Below the pieces are notes generated by a model. The model made no database searches and was not told the origin of the DNA. It saw nothing but the letters and a program-made list of their open reading frames with translations. Positions 44,991 to 52,526 of a DNA stretch of 58,438 bases are shown piece after piece. Position 1 is the first letter of the stretch, and each line of letters starts with the position of its first letter. The position numbers were made by a program, and so were the translations under genes. Source of the DNA: UBA7803 sp041686955 (GTDB lineage: Bacteria > Pseudomonadota > Gammaproteobacteria > Pseudomonadales > Azotimanducaceae); assembly GCA_041686955.1 (NCBI GenBank), contig JAWLCV010000019.1, positions 1 to 58,438 on the forward strand, read 5' to 3'.

Positions 44991-46166
44991 TCAGTCGAGC
45001 ATCTGATAGGCGGCGGCGCGCAGATCCTCGTTCAGAGGCAGCACGGCCCCCAGGTACTGGGTCATGAACACGCCGAACAGCTCTTCGGCGGGGTCGACGA
45101 AAAAGTAGGTGCTGGCGGCGCCCGACCAGCCGAGCTCGCCGGGGCTGGAGAGGGCCATGGCCCGGCCCACGTCCATCATCACCCGCACCCCGAGGCCCCA
45201 GCCGTAGCCCGGCAGCGCTTTCATGCCCACCGTGAGGGGAAGCTGATGGGGCGGAATGCGGTTGGCGCGCATCATTTCCAGCGTCTTGCGCGACAGCAGC
45301 GTGCGGCCCTCCGGGTCCTTGCCATCCAGCAGCATGCGCGCGAAGCGGGCATAGTCGTCGGTGGTGCTGAAGAGCCCATGGCCGCCGCGACGGAAATCCT
45401 CGCGGTCGCAGGGATACATGGTGGAGACGTCGGCCGGGGTGAGCTCCTGGGGGCGCGGGTGCAGCGGCGCGAACTCGCTGACGTCGGCCACCCCGAACAT
45501 GGGCATGAGCCGGTCGCGCTTTTCTTCCGGCACGTGGAACGCCGTGTCACGCATGCCCAGGGGCTGGAACAGATACTCGTCGAGCAACTCGTCGAGAGGG
45601 CGTTCCGTAGCGCGCTCGATGACGTGGGCCAGCACGTCCGTCGCCACGCTGTAGCGGAACTGGCTGCCGGGCTGAAACGCGAGCGGCAGCTCCGCCAGAC
45701 GCTCCATCATGGCATCCAGCGAGCACAGCCCGTCGCTCGAGATCTTGTCGGACTGATACAGCGGGGCGATGTGACAGCCGGTGATGAACTCGTAGCTGAA
45801 GCCCGCCCGGTGGGTCATCAGGTCTTCCACCATGATCGGCCGCTCTGCGGGCCGTAGCTGCCCCGAGGGCAGCAGCACCTGCATGTTGGCGAAGGCCGGA
45901 TTGAAGGTGGAGACCAGGTCGAACAACCGCAGGCGGCCTTCTTCCATGAGCATCAGGGCCAGCACCGAGATGATGGGCTTGGTCATGGAGTAGATGCGAT
46001 AGATGGCGCCGTCGTGGATCGGAGTCCGGGCGTTGGCGTCGGCGTAGCCGGCGCGCCCCTGGGCCAGCAGCTCGCCGCGGTGCTCCACCAGCCATTCGAT
46101 GCCGCTGTACTTGCGTGCCGCGGTGTAGCGTGCGGCGATTTGAGTGATCCGGTCGTGACGGCCCAT
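44991..46166 (-). CDS. Serine hydrolase (beta-lactamase/esterase family)
   Basis: 391 residues. The nucleophile motif is S60-x-x-K63 (YSMTK), the tyrosine lies in FRYSVATD and a C-terminal glycine pair (GWSGAAST) fits the third motif. EstB-like esterases and related carboxypeptidase-fold enzymes share this arrangement. There is no signal peptide, so a cytoplasmic esterase is likelier than a beta-lactamase. The first gene of the serine hydrolase-MaoC-dehydrogenase-TauD set, it may release the acid that is later activated to a CoA ester. Confidence 0.88.
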   Translation of the reverse strand: MGRHDRITQIAARYTAARKYSGIEWLVEHRGELLAQGRAGYADANARTPIHDGAIYRIYSMTKPIISVLALMLMEEGRLRLFDLVSTFNPAFANMQVLLPSGQLRPAERPIMVEDLMTHRAGFSYEFITGCHIAPLYQSDKISSDGLCSLDAMMERLAELPLAFQPGSQFRYSVATDVLAHVIERATERPLDELLDEYLFQPLGMRDTAFHVPEEKRDRLMPMFGVADVSEFAPLHPRPQELTPADVSTMYPCDREDFRRGGHGLFSTTDDYARFARMLLDGKDPEGRTLLSRKTLEMMRANRIPPHQLPLTVGMKALPGYGWGLGVRVMMDVGRAMALSSPGELGWSGAASTYFFVDPAEELFGVFMTQYLGAVLPLNEDLRAAAYQMLD

Positions 46167-46284
46167 GTCGTCTCCCTGGTCGCGAATCGAATGGGCATCA
46201 TAAGCGAGCCGGGCGGCCGGGGTGAATCGCCAGCGCCGGCAGCCGCGGGCTACAATGGGCCCAGTTCGGGGGAGACCGCGCCAG

Positions 46285-47022
46285 GTGCAAAGCAATCGCC
46301 GTTACGTCGCCGTTCTGGCCCTGGCGCTCGCCGTGCTGTGGTGTTGGCTCGCGCTGGCGCCGGTGGATCGCGAAACCTGGCTCCTGGAGAACGCTCTGCT
46401 CGTGGTTTTCGTCGCGAGCCTGGCGGTCAGCTACCGGCGGTTTCCGTTGTCGCGGCTGTCGTACACGTTGATCTTCGCATTCCTGTGCCTGCACACCGTG
46501 GGCGCCCACTATACCTACTCACTGGTGCCCTACGACCAGTGGTCGGCCGGCCTCACGGGCTACACCTTGAGCGATCTCACCGGCTGGGAGCGCAATCACT
46601 ACGACCGCTTCGTGCATCTGTGCTTCGGGTTGCTGCTCGGTTACCCCGCCCGCGAGGTGTTCGTGCGGGTGGCAGGAGTGCGCGGCTTCTGGGGCTACTT
46701 TCTGCCCGTGCTGCTGATGATGTCCTTCTCGGTGGTCTACGAGCTCATCGAGTGGGGCGCCGCGCTGGTGTTCGGCGGCGAGCTCGGCATGCATTACCTC
46801 GGCACCCAGGGCGATGTCTGGGACGGACATCGGGACATGGCGCTGGCGAGCCTGGGCGCGGTGCTGGCCATGACCGTGACCGCGGCGGTGAACCGGCTGC
46901 TGCAGCGGGATTTCGCCCGGGAGTGGCAGGACAGCCTGCGCGTCAAGCAGGCGGAGCCGTTGGGGGAGGAAGCGGTGCTGCGCATGCTTCGGGCACGGCG
47001 GGCGGATTCCCACACCGACTGA
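46285..47022 (+). CDS. DUF2238 (YjdF-like) inner-membrane protein
   Basis: 245 residues from a GTG preceded by GGGGGAG; ATGs at 46255 and 46222 in frame are alternatives. Five or six hydrophobic helices are seen. The conserved DUF2238 motifs HYDRFVHLCFGLLLGYPARE and ELIEWGAALVFG followed by GTQGDVWDGHRDM are all present. Function unknown. It is divergent from the serine hydrolase gene. Confidence 0.88.
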   Translation: MQSNRRYVAVLALALAVLWCWLALAPVDRETWLLENALLVVFVASLAVSYRRFPLSRLSYTLIFAFLCLHTVGAHYTYSLVPYDQWSAGLTGYTLSDLTGWERNHYDRFVHLCFGLLLGYPAREVFVRVAGVRGFWGYFLPVLLMMSFSVVYELIEWGAALVFGGELGMHYLGTQGDVWDGHRDMALASLGAVLAMTVTAAVNRLLQRDFAREWQDSLRVKQAEPLGEEAVLRMLRARRADSHTD

Positions 47023-47075
47023 CCCGCGGGCACGGATGTTGCTCTGATCTCTCGGCAGCCCAAGGAGGGATCACC

Positions 47076-47306
47076 ATGAAGTGCGAGAACTGCGGCAACG
47101 ACTACGACCGGGCCCTCACCATCAACGTCGACGGCGAAAGCCACGTTTTCGACTGCTTCGAGTGCGCGGTGGAAACGCTCGCGCCGCGCTGCAACAACTG
47201 TAACACCCACGTGCTCGGCCACGGCCTCCAGGCCGCGTCCGACATCTACTGCTGCGTCCATTGCGCAGAAGCGCAGGGCGTCAGCGGCTTCGTGGATCGG
47301 GTGTGA
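47076..47306 (+). CDS. Small zinc-ribbon protein
   Basis: 76 residues, opening MKCENCGNDYDRAL. Cysteines and histidines are arranged as CENC, CFEC, CNNC-x-T-H, GHG and CCVHC, enough for two zinc sites, as in the widespread small zinc-ribbon (sometimes called prokaryotic metallothionein-like) family. A perfect AAGGAGG stands upstream. No DNA-binding or enzymatic motif is present; zinc storage or protein binding are guesses. Confidence 0.85.
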   Translation: MKCENCGNDYDRALTINVDGESHVFDCFECAVETLAPRCNNCNTHVLGHGLQAASDIYCCVHCAEAQGVSGFVDRV

Positions 47307-47316
47307 GGGCAGGGTC

Positions 47317-47787
47317 ATGGCCATCGCGCCCACCGTTCGCCACTACCTGGAACAGCACGGGGTTCACTTCGACATCGTCCCCCATTCCCCGGCCGGCACC
47401 AGCTCGGAGCGGGCAGAGCACGCCCACGTGCCTGGCGCGCGCCTGGCCAAGTCGGTGGTGGTCCAGGACGCGGACCACTACGCGCTGGTGGTGCTCCCCG
47501 CCACGGACCAGGTGCATCTCGGGGAGCTTCGAAAGGAGCTCGGCGACACCTACGCCCTGGCCACCGAGGAAGGGCTGGAGCACGTGTTCGCCGACTGCGA
47601 CTCCGGCTCGGTGCCGCCTTTCGGTCAAGCTTACGGACTCGATGTGCTGGTGGACGAGGCGCTGCTGAACCAGGAGCGCATCTACGCGGAGTGCGGCGAT
47701 CGGGCCGCCCTGATGTCCATCAGGGGCGAAGATTTCCGCGAGTTGATGAAAGGGGCTCGTAAGGGGCACTACGGGCAGCCCGCATGA
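47317..47787 (+). CDS. YbaK/ProX-like aminoacyl-tRNA editing-domain protein
   Basis: 156 residues. The fold and the conserved lysine in LAKSVVVQD match the YbaK/ProRS-INS family, freestanding deacylases of mischarged tRNA. A C-terminal extension of about 20 residues is slightly longer than usual. It follows the zinc-ribbon gene by 10 bp and converges with the selenoprotein gene (19-bp gap). The tRNA it edits cannot be inferred. Confidence 0.88.
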   Translation: MAIAPTVRHYLEQHGVHFDIVPHSPAGTSSERAEHAHVPGARLAKSVVVQDADHYALVVLPATDQVHLGELRKELGDTYALATEEGLEHVFADCDSGSVPPFGQAYGLDVLVDEALLNQERIYAECGDRAALMSIRGEDFRELMKGARKGHYGQPA

Positions 47788-47806
47788 GCGCTCCGGAGAT
47801 GAGGGC

Positions 47807-48940
47807 TCAGGGTTCCCAGGTCTCGTAGTAGTTCTCCGCGCCCACCTTGCGCACGTCGGTGAGCCAGTCGCCCTCGTAGGGCCACCGCTCCGGATGATCC
47901 GGCGGCGGGCCCTGCCAGAACCGGGCAAGGGGCCCGCCGATGGAGGGCTCCAGGGACCAGGCCTGCCGACGGAAGGTCCAGCTTTCCGGTACCAGGGCAT
48001 GCGCCTCGCGGAAATGCCGTACGGCCGCCTCGTGCTCGCCGCGGCGCTGAAGCTCGCAGGCAAGCTCGAAGTGTGCGTGGCCGCGGGCGACGTCGGCGTT
48101 CCGGGGCCGCGACCGGGCTATCACCTCGGCCGGAGACAGGGCGTAGCGGCTGGCAGCGCCGTTGGCGACCCAGTCTCGGAGCGCCTGGTGGTAGGCATGC
48201 GCATCCTGACGGATTCGCCCGGCTTCGGCCATTATCTCGCGGAACCGCTGGGGAATCTGCTCGGAGGGATCGAGCGCCGGCGCCCGCGGCGGGCCCGGCG
48301 GCGCGGGTGCGGTCTCGGGCGGGCGCACGATGATGCCGTCCTCGTCGATCCACACGCTCTGTGGGATGTTGGTGATGCCGAACAGCTCGGCCAGCACGTG
48401 ATGGGCGTCCACCAGGGCGGGATGCTCCGGGTGGGCAGCCTCGATGAACGGTCGGCAGCCGTCGGCGCCGAGGGCGTCGAGCCCCACGGTCACCAGCTCG
48501 AATCCCTTGGGGTGCAGTTCCTGCCGGAGTGCCTGCCACACGGGCAGGTCGGATGAGCAGCCTCAGTAAGGGGCCCAGGCGTAGATCAGCACCTTCTGAC
48601 CGCGCAGGCTCGACAGGCGGAACTCGCGGCCGTCGAGGTCCGGCAGCCGCAGGTCCGGCGCCTCGGCCGTGGTCAGTGCCCGTCCGCCCACGGCCTCGGG
48701 GCCGAGAGCCCACACTCCCTGCTCCGGCTCGCCCACCAGAGGCAGACCCATCTGCCGGGCCAGCTCGGGCACGTTCAACGGGTCGCCGGGCGGCGGGTTC
48801 AGCGGTATGCAGACGTCGCCTTTGCAGGCGCCTTCCGGTTTCAGCCGCCAGCCGGTGGCCGTCTCGAAATCGTCGCGAGCCAGGTCGAGAGCGTCGAGGA
48901 TCATGCGCAGCTCCGGTTCCGATTCAGCCGAAACGTACAC
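47807..48940 (-). CDS. Selenocysteine-containing redoxin (in-frame TGA read as Sec126)
   Basis: 377 residues if the TGA at 48565-48563 is decoded as selenocysteine; otherwise it looks like two separate genes, 125 and 244 residues long, in the same frame. Around the stop the protein reads VLIYAWAPY-U-GCSSDLPVW, with the Sec where thioredoxin-fold proteins place the first cysteine of WCxxC. Downstream, VTVGLDALG and FGITNIPQSVWIDEDG continue a TlpA/ResA-like fold. An N-terminal domain has C39 and C44 (ACKGDVC); a C-terminal helical region (about 210-377) resembles TPR-type helices. A hairpin begins 15 nt after the TGA. The GTG start has no clear ribosome site; an upstream in-frame stop limits extension. 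Probably a thiol oxidoreductase. Confidence 0.87.
48532..48548 (-). promoter_or_regulatory. Bacterial SECIS hairpin for the redoxin
   Basis: On the mRNA strand a 6-bp stem CCUGCC/GGCAGG closes a five-base loop CGUGU. It starts 15 nt after the UGA, and the loop G is 22 nt after it. Both values fall in the range known for SelB-binding elements. It lies inside the coding region, as usual for bacteria. Flanking CCG and CGG may extend the stem with bulges. Confidence 0.75.
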
Positions 48941-49002
48941 CCGAACGGGGATGGAGGCCAGCGCGGAGTGGGGGTAGAGTGAGCGATCGGCTGGGGTTCA
49001 AG

Positions 49003-49767
49003 ATGCGAAAAAACATCAGCGACGCCGTGCGGGAGATCTGCCTCGGGCTGCCGGAGGCCGAGGAGGTGCTGTCCCACGGCTCGCCGGAGTTCCGGGTGGG
49101 CAAGCGCAGCTTCGCCACCTATGCCGTCAACCACCACGGTGACGGCCGCGTTGCGCTCTGGCTCAACATGCCGCCCGGCGCGCAGCGGCTGTACGTGGAG
49201 GCGGAGCCGGAGCATTTCTTCGTGCCGCCGTACGTGGGTCCCCGCGGCTGGCTGGGCGTGGCGCTGGACAAGGGTCTGGACTGGGGGCGCGTCAACGTGC
49301 TGGTCCGGGAAGCCTACGCCCACGCGGCGCCTGCGGCCCTGGCGGCGGGCATGGGTCCGGCCGCGGACGTGGAACCGCCCACGGAGGGCCTGGACCCGGA
49401 AGAGTTCGACCCCCTGTCGGCACCCCGGGCCCGGGAGATCGTCGACCGGCTGCGTTCCTTCTGCCTGGCCCTGCCGGAGGTCACGGAAGTCGCCCAGTTC
49501 GGAAATCCCGCCTGGCGCGCCGGGAAGAAGACGTTCTGCACCGCGAGCCGCTATCGGCGCCGCTTGGAGCTGCATTTCTGGGTGGGAGCGGAGGCCCAGA
49601 CTCGGCTCACCCTGGATCCGCGCTTTCGGGTGCCCGCGTACCTCGGCCACAACGGCTGGATCTCGCTGGATGCCGAGGACGGGGTGATGTGGGAAGAGGT
49701 GGAGGGTCTGGCGGTGGAGAGTTATCGGCATTTCGCGTTGAAACGGATGTTGAGAGCACTTGGATGA
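49003..49767 (+). CDS. Tandem MmcQ/YjbR-like (DUF419) protein
   Basis: 254 residues. Two copies of a YjbR-like domain lie in line: the first (about 1-115) has ICLGLPEAEEVLSHGSPEFRVGKRSFATY, in part, and LGVALDKGLDW; the second (about 145-254) has FCLALPEVTEVAQFGNPAWRAGKKTF, in part, and GWISLDAEDGVMW. A single domain is about 110 residues, so this is an internal duplication. The role of the family is unclear (DNA-binding-like fold). A GTG at 48979 with GGGGG upstream is an alternative start. It is divergent from the redoxin selenoprotein gene. Confidence 0.83.
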   Translation: MRKNISDAVREICLGLPEAEEVLSHGSPEFRVGKRSFATYAVNHHGDGRVALWLNMPPGAQRLYVEAEPEHFFVPPYVGPRGWLGVALDKGLDWGRVNVLVREAYAHAAPAALAAGMGPAADVEPPTEGLDPEEFDPLSAPRAREIVDRLRSFCLALPEVTEVAQFGNPAWRAGKKTFCTASRYRRRLELHFWVGAEAQTRLTLDPRFRVPAYLGHNGWISLDAEDGVMWEEVEGLAVESYRHFALKRMLRALG

Positions 49768-49772
49768 GGTTC

Positions 49773-49876
49773 GCTTTCCGCTTTCCGCTGTCCGCTATCC
49801 GCAGGAGCGTCGCAACGGACGCTGGCGACGCGACTCCAGCGGACGGCGGATAGCGGAAAGCGGAGAGCGGAGAGCG
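49773..49876. repeat. Inverted repeat built of TCCGCTn heptads
   Basis: The left arm (49773-49802) is a run of seven-base units of the form CCGCTTT/CCGCTGT/CCGCTAT and the right arm (49846-49876) is its near reverse complement. The 43-bp centre has its own imperfect dyad (GGAGCGTCGC with GCGACGCGACTCC). The whole can fold into a long stem. It fills the space between the MmcQ-like gene and the thioredoxin fusion gene. It resembles the REP-like extragenic palindromes of GC-rich genomes. Confidence 0.8.
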
Positions 49877-49889
49877 AGCCGGGGACGTT

Positions 49890-51455
49890 ATGACCAAACC
49901 ATTCACCCTCTCGGACCACCGCTTCACCGGCGACCAACCGGCCGTCGTCTGCTTCGTGAAGGAAGACTGCCCGACCTGCAACGAGGTGATGCCGGTGCTG
50001 GACGCCTTGCACCGGGCCTTCGGCCGGCACCTGGCGTTTTTCGTGATCGGGCAGACCCGAGACGGGAACCGGGCTCTGCGCGAGCGGCACGAGCCGAGCT
50101 TCGCGATCCTCGACGACGTGGATCTGCGGGTGTCGTTCGCCTGGGACGTGGACACGGTGCCGACCCTGATGCTGACCGGCAGCGACGGCGCAGCGGAGCG
50201 GGTGCTGGTGGGTCTGGTGCGCGCTGAATGGCAGAGCCTGGCCGAGACGTTGTCGGCACGGCTCGGTCTTCCTGCTCCGGCCGTGGACTGGGAGACGGTC
50301 CCGGACTGGCGGGCCGGTTGCGGCTCCCTGTCGGCGGATCCGCTGATCGCCGAGCGGCTGCGGGCCGAGGCCGAGAACAGCCCGCTGCGGGCGCGGCGCA
50401 TCGAGATCGGGAGCGGCGACGACGAGCACGAGTTCATGTTCGATCAGGGCCTTGGGGATGGTCTGCCCCTGGTGCCCCCGACCCCCGAGCGGGTGTTGCG
50501 CATGCTCGGTGGCACCCGGCGCGATCCGCGGGAGGTCGTGGCGCTGGTCCCGCCAAACATGGGAGAGGCCACGGTGGAGAAGGTGGCCATCAACGCGGTG
50601 ATGGCGGGTTGCCGGGCGGAGTATCTGCCGGTGGTGCTCGCCGCGCTGGAGGCGGTGTGCACCGACGAGTTCAACATTCACGGTGTCATGGCCACCACCA
50701 TGGGGGCGAGCCCGGTGCTGGTGGTCAACGGGCCCATCCGCGAGCGCATCGGCATGAACATGGGGCTGGGGGCGCTAGGTCAGGGCAACCGGGCAAACGC
50801 CACCATCGGCCGGGCCCTGAGGCTCGTCATCCGCAACGTGGGGGGAGCCCGGCCCGGCGGCACGGAACGCTCCACCCTGGGCAATCCCATGAAGTTCACC
50901 ATGTGCTTCGCGGAATTGGAGGAACGCAGCCCCTGGGAGCCGATGCACGTGGAGCGGGGCTTCGCCCGCTCGGACTCGGTGGTCACGGCGCTGGCCATGA
51001 CCAGCGGCCCGGTGCAGATGGTGGACCAGGAATCCCGCAGCGCCCCTCAGCTCGCCGGCACCTTTGGCCTGTGTCTCGAGTCGGCCTTCAACCCGAAGAT
51101 GCATTTCGCCACCGATGCGTTGGTGGTGGTGTGCCCGGAGCACGTGGATACGCTCGCCCGGGACGGCTGGGGCAAGGCCGAGATTCGCCGCCGCATCCAG
51201 GAGATCACCAGCCGTCCGGTTCGCGAGCTGGTGGAGGACGAGCGCTCCGGCTCCGGTTTCCGCCGAGCGGTGGCGGAGCGGATGAGCGGCGAGGAGCTGG
51301 AGCGGCGGCTGCCCAAGTTTCGCCGTGACGAGGACATTCACATCGTGGTGGCGGGCGCGGACGCCGGGAAGTTCTCCGGCGCCTTCCACGGCTGGGCCAC
51401 GGGAGAGATCGGCTCGCAGCCGGTATCGAGGAAGATCGAGGAGATTGACCCATGA
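49890..51455 (+). CDS. Thioredoxin-domain fusion protein, partner of the UGSC selenoprotein
   Basis: 521 residues. The N-terminal ~125 residues form a thioredoxin-like domain with redox motif CPTC (CFVKEDCPTCNEVM), a cis-proline position in VDTVPTLML and FAILDDVDLRVSFAW between. A linker leads to a ~370-residue domain I do not recognise by name, opening FDQGLGDGLPLVPPTPERV, with PPNMGEATVEKVAINAVMAGC, FNIHGVMATTMGASPVLVVNGP and FNPKMHFATDALVVVCPEHVD. No signal peptide. Its stop overlaps the UGSC gene start by 4 bp, so the two are coupled and very likely work together, with the CPTC domain as a possible reductant of the selenoprotein. Confidence 0.8.
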   Translation: MTKPFTLSDHRFTGDQPAVVCFVKEDCPTCNEVMPVLDALHRAFGRHLAFFVIGQTRDGNRALRERHEPSFAILDDVDLRVSFAWDVDTVPTLMLTGSDGAAERVLVGLVRAEWQSLAETLSARLGLPAPAVDWETVPDWRAGCGSLSADPLIAERLRAEAENSPLRARRIEIGSGDDEHEFMFDQGLGDGLPLVPPTPERVLRMLGGTRRDPREVVALVPPNMGEATVEKVAINAVMAGCRAEYLPVVLAALEAVCTDEFNIHGVMATTMGASPVLVVNGPIRERIGMNMGLGALGQGNRANATIGRALRLVIRNVGGARPGGTERSTLGNPMKFTMCFAELEERSPWEPMHVERGFARSDSVVTALAMTSGPVQMVDQESRSAPQLAGTFGLCLESAFNPKMHFATDALVVVCPEHVDTLARDGWGKAEIRRRIQEITSRPVRELVEDERSGSGFRRAVAERMSGEELERRLPKFRRDEDIHIVVAGADAGKFSGAFHGWATGEIGSQPVSRKIEEIDP

Positions 51456-51976
51456 CCATAATTCTGGATCCCACGGACGAGCGGGTGCCGGTGACGCGGC
51501 AGCCGGCACCGCGGCCGGCGCAGCTCACGGGCACCGTGGCGCTGCTGGACATCGCAAAGCCGCGAGGCAGCGTGCTGCTCGACCGGCTGGAGCACCGGCT
51601 GGCGGAACGGGCGCCGGGCATCGTCATCCGGCGCTACGCCAAGCCCACGTTCACCAAGCCCGCACCCGAGGCGCTGCGCCGGCGGATCGCCGAGGAGAGC
51701 GACTTCATCGTCGAGGCGCTCGCCGACTGAGGCTCCTGTACCACGTGCAGTTTGCATGACACGGTATGGTTCGAGATTCAGGGCAAGCCGGCGGTGTCCA
51801 TCGCCTCCAGCGAGTTCGCGGATGCGGCGGAGACCCAGGCGCGGGCGCTGGGCATGACGGAGGCCCGGCGCGTGTTCGTGCCGCACCCCATCCAGGACGC
51901 CACCGACGAGGAGATGCAGGCCAAGGCGGATGGCGTGGTGGATGCCGTCATCGAAGCGCTGACCCGCGGCGAGTAG
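51452..51976 (+). CDS. UGSC-family selenoprotein (in-frame TGA read as Sec93)
   Basis: 174 residues when the TGA at 51728-51730 is read as selenocysteine; a standard caller would stop at 92 residues and might start a second 74-residue gene. The motif across the stop is U93-G-S-C96-T-T-C99, as named for the UGSC (seleno)protein family. Before it comes VEALAD and after it SLHDTVWFEIQGKPAVSIAS, then FVPHPIQDATDEE. A SECIS-like hairpin lies 14 nt downstream. A thiol or selenol redox activity is expected, but its substrate is unknown. The ATG overlaps the stop of the thioredoxin fusion gene. Confidence 0.92.
51739..51766 (+). promoter_or_regulatory. Bacterial SECIS hairpin for the UGSC protein
   Basis: Stem CGUGC/GCAUG (51744-51748 with 51754-51758, one G-U pair) closes the loop AGUUU. 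A lower stem UACC/GGUA (51739-51742 with 51763-51766) adds support, with a one-base bulge on one side and four unpaired bases on the other. The loop G is 20 nt after the UGA. The loop pattern N-G-U-N-U is shared with the redoxin element. Confidence 0.75.
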
Positions 51977-52046
51977 CCGGCATGGTGAGGTGCCCGGGGG
52001 AGTGGCAGAATGACGAGTCTCTTTCCTGAGCCACGCGGAGGCGACC

Positions 52047-52526
52047 ATGGCAGGAGCCGCGGACGAGCGCGTCAAGGTCACCGGAGGTTGCGCCTGCGGT
52101 GACGTCCGTTTCGGGTTCTACGAGCCCACCACCTTCAAGGGCGCCTGCTTCTGCCGCGCCTGCCAGTACGCGTCGGGGGGCGGACCCGCCTACGCCGTGG
52201 GCGTCCCCAGAGATCAGTTCCGGGTCACCAAGGGCCGGCCCGCCGAGTTCGCCACGCTCTCGGAAGCCGGCAATCTGGTGACCCGGGTCTTCTGCAGCAC
52301 CTGCGGCACTCACCTCTACGCCTACTCGGAGACGACCCCGGACGTCTGCTCCGTGAAGGTGGGAGCGCTGGACGACCCGTCGCGATTCAAGCCGCGGGTG
52401 CAGACCTGGACGAGCGAGGCCCAGCCGTGGCACCGCAAGCACCGCTTCGCGCTGCGATTCCGGAAGAACGCGCCGGGGTCTCGATCCGCACCCGCCGACG
52501 ACGCGGCCTCGGAGCGCGCTCAGTAG
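52047..52526 (+). CDS. GFA-family (glutathione-dependent formaldehyde-activating-like) protein
   Basis: 159 residues with the GFA zinc pattern: GGCACGDVRF, GACFCRACQYASG and VFCSTCGTHLYAYSE provide the cysteine ligands of two zinc ions. Family members include S-(hydroxymethyl)glutathione-forming proteins, but most are uncharacterised. GGAGG precedes the ATG. It starts 70 bp after the UGSC selenoprotein gene on the same strand and may share its transcript, which would fit a thiol-linked role. The tail is Ala/Asp-rich. Confidence 0.88.
   Translation: MAGAADERVKVTGGCACGDVRFGFYEPTTFKGACFCRACQYASGGGPAYAVGVPRDQFRVTKGRPAEFATLSEAGNLVTRVFCSTCGTHLYAYSETTPDVCSVKVGALDDPSRFKPRVQTWTSEAQPWHRKHRFALRFRKNAPGSRSAPADDAASERAQ

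Noticed and set aside
44991..46166. Serine hydrolase as an antibiotic beta-lactamase
   Set aside because: There is no signal peptide and the motifs and operon fit an EstB-like esterase better.
48532..48565. The TGA in the redoxin gene as a frameshift, pseudogene or two separate genes
   Set aside because: Both sides are in the same frame, the stop falls at the active-site cysteine position, the second part has no good start, and a SECIS-like hairpin follows.
51728..51752. A separate 74-residue gene beginning at 51752
   Set aside because: It would need a TTG start without a ribosome site, and it lacks sense without the UGSC motif immediately before it.
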